From the NCBI GenBank assembly GCA_015063745.1, contig SVTO01000022.1, forward strand, positions 1-42,149: DNA of 42,149 nt. Reading direction: 5' to 3'. This document shows positions 22,449-29,342 of the stretch, piece by piece (the stretch's first letter is position 1; the number at the start of each line of letters is the position of its first letter). This DNA comes from Oscillospiraceae bacterium. Its GTDB lineage: Bacteria > Bacillota > Clostridia > Oscillospirales > CAG-272. Below the pieces are notes generated by a model. That model made no database searches, was not told where the DNA came from, and saw only the letters and a list, made by a program, of their open reading frames with translations. Both the position numbers and the translations under genes were made by a program.

Positions 22449-24446
22449 ATGAGAATCGCATTGGCCGGCAACCCGAACTCCGGCAAGACCACAATGTACA
22501 ACGCCCTGACCGGCAGCAACGAAAAAGTCGGCAACTGGGCAGGTGTTACCGTGGACAAGAAGGAGCGTCCCATCAAGAAGACCTATTACAGCGGCAGTGA
22601 ACAGCTGATCGCCGTGGACCTTCCCGGTGCATACTCCATGTCCCCCTTTACATCCGAGGAAACCATCACCAGCTCCTATGTAAAGAATGAAAACCCCGAT
22701 GCGATTATCAATATTGTGGATGCCACCAACCTGAGCCGCAGCCTGTTCTTCACCACACAGCTGCTGGAACTGGGCGTACCCGTTGTGGTTGCGCTGAACA
22801 AGCATGACCTCAACAACAAGAAGGGCAATAAGATCGACGCCGCCGCCCTGTCCGAAAAGCTGGGCTGTCCCGTTGTGGATACCACCGCAACCTCCGCAGA
22901 AGGCCTGAAAGCCCTTGTGGAAGCCGCTGTCACTTCTGTCGGCAAGGACCAGAGCGCACCCTATCATCAGGCAGATATCGACCTGACCGATAAGGCGGCT
23001 GTGGTAGAAGAAGACCGCAAGCGCTTTGCTTTTGTAAATGACATTGTGAAGTCCGTTGAAAACCGCAAGGTGCTCACCAGAAACAGAAATATCGGCGACA
23101 AGATCGACGACGTGCTCACCAACAAGTGGCTGGGTATTCCGATCTTTGCTGTAGTTATGTATCTCGTATTCCAGATCTCCCAGGTTTGGGTAGGTACTCC
23201 CATCGCAGACCTGCTGGTCGGCTGGATGGAAACCTTCCAGGGATGGGTAGGCGAACTGCTGGCGGATGCATCCCCCCTGCTGTCCGCGATTGTGGTTGAC
23301 GGTATCATCGGCGGTGTTGCGGCCGTAGTAGGCTTTTTGCCGCTGGTTATGGTCATGTACTTCCTCATCGCCCTGCTGGAAGACTGCGGCTATATGGCAA
23401 GAGTTGCCGTTGTACTGGACCCCATTTTCAAGAGAGTCGGCCTGTCCGGTAAGTCCGTAATTCCCTTTGTCATCACCGTCGGCTGTGCAGTACCCGGCGT
23501 TATGGCAAGCCGTACCATCCGTAACGAACGTGAACGCCGTGCCACCGCTATGCTGGCGCCCTTCATGCCCTGCGGTGCCAAGATTCCCGTAATCGCCCTG
23601 TTCGCAGGTGCATTCTTCGATGATGCCGGCTGGGTCAGCACCGTTATGTACCTCTCCGGTATTATCCTGATCTTCCTCGGCGCACTGCTGGTCAACAAGA
23701 TCGCAGGCTACAAGGCAAGAAAGTCCTTCTTTATCATCGAACTGCCCGAATATAAGGCTCCCTCCCTGTGGGGTGCATTCAAGTCCATGTGCAGCCGCGG
23801 CTGGGCATACATCGTAAAGGCCGCTACCATCATCCTGCTCTGCAACATGGCAGTACAGCTGATGCAGACCTTCACCTGGCGCTTCCAGGTTGCCGAAAGC
23901 GCGGATCAGTCCATCCTGGCATCCATCGCATCTCCCTTCGCATACCTCCTGATTCCCATCGTGGGTGTTCTGTCCTGGCAGATGGCAGCTGCCGCAGTTA
24001 CCGGCTTCATCGCAAAGGAAAACGTTGTCGGTACGCTCGCAGTTTGCTTCGTAGGTCTGGATAACCTCATCGACACCGAAGAACTGGCCCTCATGGAAGG
24101 CGCAGGTGCGGAAGTTGCCGGCATTATGGCAATCACCAAGGTGGCAGCTCTCGCATATCTGATGTTCAACCTGTACACACCCCCGTGCTTCGCGGCAATC
24201 GGTGCCATGAACGCGGAAATGAAGTCTGCCAAGTGGCTGTGGGGCGGCATCGGCCTCCAGCTGGCTACCGGCTACACCGTGGCTTACTTCGTATACACCA
24301 TCGGTACCCTCGTAACCGGCGGCGCACTGAATATCACAGCAGCTCTGGCGGGTCTGCTTGCGGTTCTGGTTATGGCCGGTATCGTAATTGCTCTGATCTG
24401 CAATACCAATAAGAAAATGAAAGCGGAATACGCTCTGAAGAAGTAA
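22449..24446 (+). CDS. feoB: FeoB, GTP-dependent ferrous iron transporter
   Basis: Protein of 665 aa. The G domain has GNPNSGKT (7-14), DLPGAYS (57-63) and NKHD (117-120), followed by a helical guanine-dissociation-inhibitor region to about 215. The membrane part has two related gate halves with conserved Cys: GCAVPGVMASR and FMPCGAKIP in the first, and the CFAAIGAMNAE region in the second. It takes up Fe(II) under anaerobic conditions. At 665 aa it is on the shorter side of FeoB proteins, a common Firmicutes form. GGAGGG precedes the ATG. A Cys-rich peptide gene starts 3 nt after the stop codon. Confidence 0.97.
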   Translation: MRIALAGNPNSGKTTMYNALTGSNEKVGNWAGVTVDKKERPIKKTYYSGSEQLIAVDLPGAYSMSPFTSEETITSSYVKNENPDAIINIVDATNLSRSLFFTTQLLELGVPVVVALNKHDLNNKKGNKIDAAALSEKLGCPVVDTTATSAEGLKALVEAAVTSVGKDQSAPYHQADIDLTDKAAVVEEDRKRFAFVNDIVKSVENRKVLTRNRNIGDKIDDVLTNKWLGIPIFAVVMYLVFQISQVWVGTPIADLLVGWMETFQGWVGELLADASPLLSAIVVDGIIGGVAAVVGFLPLVMVMYFLIALLEDCGYMARVAVVLDPIFKRVGLSGKSVIPFVITVGCAVPGVMASRTIRNERERRATAMLAPFMPCGAKIPVIALFAGAFFDDAGWVSTVMYLSGIILIFLGALLVNKIAGYKARKSFFIIELPEYKAPSLWGAFKSMCSRGWAYIVKAATIILLCNMAVQLMQTFTWRFQVAESADQSILASIASPFAYLLIPIVGVLSWQMAAAAVTGFIAKENVVGTLAVCFVGLDNLIDTEELALMEGAGAEVAGIMAITKVAALAYLMFNLYTPPCFAAIGAMNAEMKSAKWLWGGIGLQLATGYTVAYFVYTIGTLVTGGALNITAALAGLLAVLVMAGIVIALICNTNKKMKAEYALKK

Positions 24447-24449
24447 TTT

Positions 24450-24626
24450 ATGATTGATTTTGTACTGATCGTAATCATACTCGGCATCGCCGCAGCCATC
24501 GTGTTCTACCTGTACCGGGAGAAGAAACGCGGCGTCACCTGTGTCGGCTGTCCTTATGCGAAGGCATGTGCCAAAAAGAAAGCCGGCGGGTGTAATTGCG
24601 GCAGTAACGGTAAGAAAACAAAGTAA
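24450..24626 (+). CDS. FeoB-associated Cys-rich membrane protein
   Basis: Protein of 58 aa. An N-terminal membrane helix (about 3-22) is followed by a basic segment and five Cys: TCVGCPYAKAC (Cys31, Cys34, Cys40) and CNC (Cys48, Cys50), then a Lys-rich end. This matches the small FeoB-associated family found right after feoB in Firmicutes, thought to help handle iron at the transporter. It starts 3 nt after the feoB stop, so it depends on feoB translation. Confidence 0.85.
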   Translation: MIDFVLIVIILGIAAAIVFYLYREKKRGVTCVGCPYAKACAKKKAGGCNCGSNGKKTK

Positions 24627-24631
24627 AAGAG

Positions 24632-24670
24632 TAAGGGGATACAGTTTTTGAAATTGTGTCCCCTTATTTG
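24632..24670 (+). terminator. Probable terminator after the feoB pair
   Basis: TAAGGGGA (24632-24639) pairs with TCCCCTTA (24659-24666), extended by ACA/TGT, with a short TTT after it. The next gene starts only 16 nt later, so termination may be partial. Confidence 0.6.
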
Positions 24671-24685
24671 GAATCGGAAAACAGT

Positions 24686-25051
24686 ATGGAAAATTGTATC
24701 ATTATCATCATCCTCCTTCTCGCGGCGGGAATCGGAATTTTTCAGACCGTCCGCCATTTCAGAAACCGCGGAGGCTGCTGCGGTGGCGGCGGATACAGAC
24801 CGAAGGGGAAAAAACTGAAGAATATTCTGTATACGAAAACCTTCCGGGTAGAAGGGATGCACTGCGATCACTGCAAAAACCGGGTGGAAGAAGCGGTGAA
24901 CGATATAAAAGGCATCGCCGGTAAGGTGAATCTGAAAAAAGGCGAACTGAGTGTATCCTATGCTGAAGAAGTGGAGGACACCCGGATTCTCGAACGCCTC
25001 GCACGGGCAGGGTATCCTGCATTCCCCGAACCGGAATCCGAAAACAAGTAA
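24686..25051 (+). CDS. Membrane-tethered heavy-metal-associated (HMA) domain protein
   Basis: Protein of 121 aa. It has an N-terminal membrane helix (about 4-19), a Gly/Cys linker (GGCCGGGG, 29-36), and an HMA domain from about 50 to 115 with GMHCDHC (Cys60, Cys63). HMA domains bind Cu(I) or similar soft metals, and tethering suggests a membrane chaperone. The start at 24686 is chosen because the in-frame upstream TTG lies in the terminator stem; the ribosome site is weak. It sits between the feo genes and DUF2325 in the predicted metal regulon. Confidence 0.82.
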   Translation: MENCIIIIILLLAAGIGIFQTVRHFRNRGGCCGGGGYRPKGKKLKNILYTKTFRVEGMHCDHCKNRVEEAVNDIKGIAGKVNLKKGELSVSYAEEVEDTRILERLARAGYPAFPEPESENK

Positions 25052-25156
25052 ATCCCCGGCAGCCCGCATCCATAAAACCAATACGAAAACCAAATACGCC
25101 GTCCCTGTTGACAGCATAATGCCCGAACACCGACGACGTATTTTCTATCCCAAACA

Positions 25157-25172
25157 GTTAGTATAAACTAAC
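25157..25172. promoter_or_regulatory. Metal-repressor operator 4 upstream of DUF2325
   Basis: GTTAG-TATAAA-CTAAC. TATAAA in the centre may serve as the -10 of the DUF2325 promoter. It links this gene to the feo regulon. Confidence 0.7.
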
Positions 25173-25200
25173 TCCAAGTGAATCGAAAGGAAATATAAAA

Positions 25201-25476
25201 ATGAGTGTAGTAATCATCGGCGGAAACGAATGTATGACCAGACAGTACGTGGACCTGTGCGGGAAATACAAATGCAAGGCGAAGGTGTACCCGAAAATGT
25301 CCAAGGGAATGCAGAACATCGGCACCCCTGATCTGCTGGTGCTGTTCACCAATACCGTATCCCATAAAATGGTGCACTGTGTCCTCAGCGATCTGGACAG
25401 CCGCACGAGAATCGCCCGTTCCCACAGCAGCTCCATGTCAGCCCTGAAGGGGATTCTGGAGGAGCATATTTCCTGA
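25201..25476 (+). CDS. DUF2325 domain protein of the iron locus
   Basis: Protein of 91 aa, the typical length. MSVVIIGGNECM opens a small alpha/beta fold, followed by VYPKMSKGMQNIGTPDLLVLFT and VSHKMVHCVL (given in outline), matching my memory of DUF2325. Members are often found near Feo or other metal genes in Clostridia and have no established function. AAAGGAA precedes the ATG. The operator at 25157-25172 is almost identical to that before feoB, so it is likely switched on by iron shortage. Confidence 0.85.
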   Translation: MSVVIIGGNECMTRQYVDLCGKYKCKAKVYPKMSKGMQNIGTPDLLVLFTNTVSHKMVHCVLSDLDSRTRIARSHSSSMSALKGILEEHIS

Positions 25477-25527
25477 TTTTCAGCCGTTCCCATACCGTAT
25501 CTTTTTGGACAAATGCCCTGTTTTTAC

Positions 25528-25556
25528 TTGTATTTTATACGGATACGTGATATAAT
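25528..25556 (+). promoter_or_regulatory. Promoter of the kinase/aldolase pair
   Basis: TTGTAT (25528-25533), 17-bp spacer, TATAAT (25551-25556) with TG one base upstream (extended -10). Confidence 0.8.
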
Positions 25557-25607
25557 GAAAGAAAGCGGAATCCATAAAATACAAATAATAATACAGGATT
25601 GACGATT

Positions 25608-27104
25608 ATGAGTGAAAAGAAACTGTTAGGCGGACTGGATATCGGTACCACCGGCTGTAAGCTGTCGGTATACCGGGAAGACGGAGAATTTGTATATAAT
25701 AAATACATAGAATACGAAGTATCCAGACACGGCGGTGCCCATGAAGTGGATGCGGAAATGATTTTTGCCGCTGTCTGCGAGGTCATCGGTGAGGTCTGCT
25801 CGCAATACGAAGTGTCGGCCATCGGCGTAACCTCCTTCGGGGAAACCTTTGTGGCTCTGGACAAGGACGACAACGCCCTTCTGCACGCCATGCTGTACAC
25901 GGACCCCCGGGGTCTTGAAGAATGCCGGATGCTGTGCGATATGCTGGGTGAGGAACGGATCACGGAGATCTCCGGTGCAAAACCCCACGCCATGTACAGT
26001 ATCGCCAAGATCATGTGGCTGAAGAACAATATGCCCGAAGTCTGGGCCAAGGTGGCCCGTATCACGCTGGTGGTGGACTATGTCATCTACCGCCTGACGG
26101 GTACGGCACAGATCGATTATTCTCTGGCGGCCCGTACGGGTGCGCTGGATATCCGGAATAAGTGCTGGAGTAAGGAAATTTTTGATGCGGCAGGAGTGGA
26201 TACAGCCCTGATGTCCAAGCCCGTTCCCAGCGGAACAACGGCAGGCAGCATCAAGCCGGCGCTGGCGGAAAAGCTCGGTATTCTGGGAGAGGTAAAAATG
26301 GTCACTGTATCCCACGACCAGGTGGCATCCGCTGTAGGTGCGGGGATTCTGACGTCCGGTGAAGCCGTGGACGGTACCGGTACGGTGGAATGCATCACAC
26401 CCATGTTCGACAGCATCCCGGAAAATAAGGATCTGTATAAGGACAACTACGCCGTGGTGCCCTATGTGTTCGACGGTACATACGTGTGCTACGCCTTTTC
26501 CTTCACCGGCGGTGCAACGCTGAAATGGTTCAGAGACAACTTCGCCGGCAAGTTCGAGGGCGCGGAAAATATCTACGCCGAACTGGATAAAGCCATTCCC
26601 GCCGATCCCACAGGTCTCCTGATCCTGCCCCACTTTGCGGGCGCGGCAACACCCTACATGGATAACGGCTCCCGTGCGGCCATTCTGGGTCTGACCCTGG
26701 AAACCACCGCCGAGGACATTTACAAAGCCCTGATGGAAGGCGTGACCTACGAGATCATGCTGAATCTGGAACGGCTTGCCGCAGCGGGTATCGTACCGGA
26801 ACAGCTCTACGCAACGGGCGGCGGTGCCAGATCCGATGTATGGCTGCAGATCAAGGCGGACATCACGAATCGTCCCGTAACCGCCATGTGTGCCAAGGAA
26901 GTGGGCGCCGCGGGAAGCTGTATGCTGGCAGGTACGGCAACAGGCCTGTACGCCGACCTCCACGAAGCGGCAAAGGTATTCGTGAAGGAACGCATTACCT
27001 ATAAGCCCGATCCGGAAAAAGCGGCACAGTACACCAGATACTATAACGCCTACCGCTCCCTGTACAATGCCGTGCGTCCCATCGTGGAAGAAGCCGGCCT
27101 GTAA
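25608..27104 (+). CDS. FGGY-family carbohydrate kinase
   Basis: Protein of 498 aa, full length for FGGY kinases (xylulose, gluconate, glycerol, rhamnulose and related). The N-terminal phosphate loop is GLDIGTTGCKLS; the catalytic Asp237 lies in SHDQVASAVGAG; FTGGATLKWFRDNF and ATGGGARSDVWLQI are the second signature and adenosine region. It phosphorylates a sugar or polyol with ATP. The class II aldolase gene 42 nt downstream implies kinase then aldolase on the same ketose. The start at 25608 follows AGGA by 9 nt; an upstream in-frame ATG/ACG-rich start at 25599 would add three residues. Confidence 0.9.
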   Translation: MSEKKLLGGLDIGTTGCKLSVYREDGEFVYNKYIEYEVSRHGGAHEVDAEMIFAAVCEVIGEVCSQYEVSAIGVTSFGETFVALDKDDNALLHAMLYTDPRGLEECRMLCDMLGEERITEISGAKPHAMYSIAKIMWLKNNMPEVWAKVARITLVVDYVIYRLTGTAQIDYSLAARTGALDIRNKCWSKEIFDAAGVDTALMSKPVPSGTTAGSIKPALAEKLGILGEVKMVTVSHDQVASAVGAGILTSGEAVDGTGTVECITPMFDSIPENKDLYKDNYAVVPYVFDGTYVCYAFSFTGGATLKWFRDNFAGKFEGAENIYAELDKAIPADPTGLLILPHFAGAATPYMDNGSRAAILGLTLETTAEDIYKALMEGVTYEIMLNLERLAAAGIVPEQLYATGGGARSDVWLQIKADITNRPVTAMCAKEVGAAGSCMLAGTATGLYADLHEAAKVFVKERITYKPDPEKAAQYTRYYNAYRSLYNAVRPIVEEAGL

Positions 27105-27146
27105 TCCGAAATCCAAAAAAATTCATATAGAAAGAAAGATACGATC

Positions 27147-27995
27147 ATGTTAGTAACATTAAAAGAAATCCTGAAGCTTGCGGAAGCAAAGAAGAACGCC
27201 ATCGGCTGTTTCAACGGTCCCAATCTGGCAAGTATGCGTGCGGTGATCTACGCAGCGGAAGAGCTGAACGAACCCGTTGTCCTGACCCACGCCCAGCTCC
27301 ATGAAGACATGGGCCTGTGCAGAATGGACGAGGTTGCCCCCATCATGCTGTATCTGGCCGACAAGGCAAAGGTACCGGTATGCGTGCATCTGGACCACGG
27401 TACGGATCTGGATTACATCAAGCGCGGCCTGGATCTGGGCTTTACCTCCGTTATGTTCGACGGCTCCGCCATGGATTATGAAACCAATAAGGCCAACACC
27501 TGCGTGATCCGTGAGATCTCCCTCCGGTACGGCGCATCTCTGGAAGCGGAAGTAGGCTCCATGGGCGCAAGAGAACACGGCGGCGGTGAATCCCTGGTGA
27601 ACGATGAAAACATCTATACCGATCCCGAAAGTGCAAAGGAATTTGCGGAAGAAACAGGCATCGATGCTCTGGCCTGCGCATTCGGCACGGTGCACGGCTT
27701 CTATATCAAGGAACCCAAGCTGGATTTTGAACGTCTGCAGAAGATCCATTCTTTGGTAAAGGTACCGCTGGTAATGCACGGCGGCTCCGGTGTCAGCGAC
27801 GAAGACTACGCCAAGGTAATCGAATACGGTATCCGTAAGGTAAACTATTATACCTACATGGCCAAGGCCGGTGCTGCTGCGGTAGCTGCCATGGAACCCA
27901 CCAAGTTCTATCATGACATCGAAGTAGCCGCTATGGAAGGCATGAAGAAGGACGTTATGTCCGCTATGAAGGTATTCATGAGACAGGGCAGATAA
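27147..27995 (+). CDS. Class II (zinc) ketose-bisphosphate aldolase
   Basis: Protein of 282 aa. Zinc ligands His84 (HLDHG, with Asp83 as catalytic acid), His183 (GTVHGFY) and His211 (MHGGSG) are all present, along with GSMGAREHGGGES and phosphate-binding KVNYYT. The family includes fructose- and tagatose-bisphosphate aldolases, and the 280-aa size is typical of the tagatose/KbaY type. It should split the product of the upstream kinase into dihydroxyacetone phosphate and an aldehyde. It lies in one unit with the kinase. Confidence 0.92.
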   Translation: MLVTLKEILKLAEAKKNAIGCFNGPNLASMRAVIYAAEELNEPVVLTHAQLHEDMGLCRMDEVAPIMLYLADKAKVPVCVHLDHGTDLDYIKRGLDLGFTSVMFDGSAMDYETNKANTCVIREISLRYGASLEAEVGSMGAREHGGGESLVNDENIYTDPESAKEFAEETGIDALACAFGTVHGFYIKEPKLDFERLQKIHSLVKVPLVMHGGSGVSDEDYAKVIEYGIRKVNYYTYMAKAGAAAVAAMEPTKFYHDIEVAAMEGMKKDVMSAMKVFMRQGR

Positions 27996-28006
27996 AAGAA
28001 AAAACC

Positions 28007-28048
28007 AAAGGACACATTCCGTGAGAAAAGTCATGGGATGTGTCCTTT
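28007..28048 (+). terminator. Terminator of the kinase/aldolase unit
   Basis: AAAGGACACAT (28007-28017) pairs perfectly with ATGTGTCCTTT (28038-28048); a short T-run ends the stem. Confidence 0.85.
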
Positions 28049-28130
28049 CCAATGAAATCCGTTTTCCCGGCTGTCCGGATTGCCCGGGATTGCTGCCTGC
28101 GGACAATTTCAATAAAATTTTCTTTATCTC

Positions 28131-28159
28131 TTGACAAACAAAAGAAGTTGTTGTATAAT
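28131..28159 (+). promoter_or_regulatory. Consensus promoter of tRNA-Ser
   Basis: TTGACA (28131-28136), 17-bp spacer, TATAAT (28154-28159). Confidence 0.9.
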
Positions 28160-28198
28160 ATACAGGCAGACAACGATGAGATGGCATTGTCTGTGTAC

Positions 28199-28286
28199 GG
28201 AGAAGTACTCAAGAGGCCGAAGAGGCGCCCCTGCTAAGGGTGTAGGTCGGGTTACCGGCGCGAGAGTTCAAATCTCTCCTTCTCCG
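28199..28286 (+). tRNA. tRNA-Ser(GCT)
   Basis: An 88-nt class II tRNA. Acceptor arm GGAGAAG (28199-28205) pairs with CTTCTCC (28279-28285); anticodon GCT at 28233-28235; long variable arm (TAGGTCGGGTTACCGGCG region) typical of tRNA-Ser; T-loop GTTCAAATC. CCA is not encoded. Confidence 0.95.
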
Positions 28287-28288
28287 TC

Positions 28289-28321
28289 AAAAATCCTCGT
28301 ACAAAAGTACGGGGATTTTTA
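28289..28321 (+). terminator. Terminator of tRNA-Ser
   Basis: AAAAATCCTCGTAC pairs with GTACGGGGATTTTT around an AAAA loop, with T-rich DNA after it. Confidence 0.85.
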
Positions 28322-28416
28322 CTTTTTCACTATTACCTTTTCACTCTTCACTTTTCTCTTATCTACGAGGATTTTTGGAAGGTAATAAGTAATAGTGAAT
28401 AGTGAAGAAGTAAAAT
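28317..28416. repeat. AT-rich imperfect inverted-repeat element next to tRNA-Ser
   Basis: TTTTACTTTTTCACTATT near 28317 faces AATAGTGAAGAAGTAAAA ending at 28416, with further TCACT/AGTGA motifs between. TACGAGGATTTTT (28364-28376) is also an inverted copy of part of the tRNA terminator. It resembles the small palindromic elements scattered in Clostridia genomes. It lies between a tRNA and an AT-rich gene, a typical insertion spot. Confidence 0.55.
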
Positions 28417-28484
28417 ACGCCAACGGCACAATATCACTAAAATCTCCGTCAAGGTGGATTTGAATGACCTAAACCATATTGCGC

Positions 28485-28513
28485 TTGCTTAATGTAAGGC
28501 TTTATGCTATAAT
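28485..28513 (+). promoter_or_regulatory. Promoter of the metallophosphoesterase
   Basis: TTGCTT (28485-28490), 17-bp spacer, TATAAT (28508-28513) preceded by TGC. Confidence 0.72.
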
Positions 28514-28533
28514 GAAAAAAAGGCGGTGGTTTT

Positions 28534-29229
28534 ATGAAACTTGGAATATTTACTGATTCGCACTATTCATCTCAAAAGGTTACCTGTGGCAATCGTTATA
28601 ACAATAAATCATTAGAAAAAATCAAGACGGCGTATGCTTATTTTGAGTCGCAAAAATGTGATTTGGTTGTTTGCTTGGGCGATTTAGTAGATAAAGAAGC
28701 TTCTCACAAAAAAGAGGTGGAAAATCTTAAAAAGGTTGCAAATATTATAAGTAAAAGTTTAATTAAAACAATTTGCTTAATGGGTAATCATGATGCTTTT
28801 GCCTTTACCGAGGCCGAGTTCTATGAGATTTTAAGTGATTGTAAGCCCGAAAACGTGAAAACGGAAGAAAAAACTTTATTGTTTTTGGATGCTTGTTATT
28901 TTAAAAACGGAAATCACTATTTGCCCGGAGATACTGATTGGACGGATACCTTTTATCCGCAAGTAGAAGCTCTAAAAGAACAGATCGATGAAGCAATCGG
29001 TGACGTTTATGTTTTTCTCCATCAGAATATTGATCCTAATATACGTGAAGACCACAGGCTATATAATTCTGTAGAAATAAATGATCTATTACATGAAAGC
29101 GGAAAGGTAAAAGCGGTATACCAAGGGCATTACCATCCCGGGGCGGAAAGTAAGCACGGTGATATTGAATATTTTTCATTTCCTGCTATGTGCGAAAACG
29201 AAAATGCTTATTATATATTGAATATTTGA
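28534..29229 (+). CDS. Calcineurin-like metallophosphoesterase, AT-rich and probably acquired
   Basis: Protein of 231 aa with all metal-binding blocks: DSH (Asp8, His10), LGD (Asp50), GNHD (84-87), His163 in FLHQN and GHYH (198-201). Such enzymes cleave phosphomono- or diesters with two metal ions; the substrate is unknown. No signal peptide. Base and codon use are far more AT-rich than in both neighbours (many TTA, AAA and ATT codons). With the tRNA-Ser and inverted-repeat element just upstream, transfer into this spot is likely. The ribosome site is modest (AGGCGGTGG before the ATG). It has its own promoter. Confidence 0.9.
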   Translation: MKLGIFTDSHYSSQKVTCGNRYNNKSLEKIKTAYAYFESQKCDLVVCLGDLVDKEASHKKEVENLKKVANIISKSLIKTICLMGNHDAFAFTEAEFYEILSDCKPENVKTEEKTLLFLDACYFKNGNHYLPGDTDWTDTFYPQVEALKEQIDEAIGDVYVFLHQNIDPNIREDHRLYNSVEINDLLHESGKVKAVYQGHYHPGAESKHGDIEYFSFPAMCENENAYYILNI

Positions 29230-29252
29230 TAACGGCATCTAAACGGTTCGGA

Positions 29253-29268
29253 ACAGCCAAGGGGCTGT
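29253..29268 (+). other. Small hairpin upstream of the glycosidase gene
   Basis: ACAGCC (29253-29258), loop AAGG, GGCTGT (29263-29268), without a following T-run. It may be a weak terminator for the phosphoesterase or a leader structure. No convincing promoter is seen between 29230 and 29342. Confidence 0.3.
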
Positions 29269-29342
29269 CGCTGGCATTCCTCGATGTGACAGTAGCAAAA
29301 CAATAAATACAAACCAAACAAAACACCCCAACGGAGGTACAC

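Noticed and set aside
28322..28420. Possible CRISPR-like repeat array in the AT-rich TCACT/AGTGA segment
   Set aside because: Units are irregular, not evenly spaced, and arranged as inverted rather than direct repeats; no cas genes are nearby.
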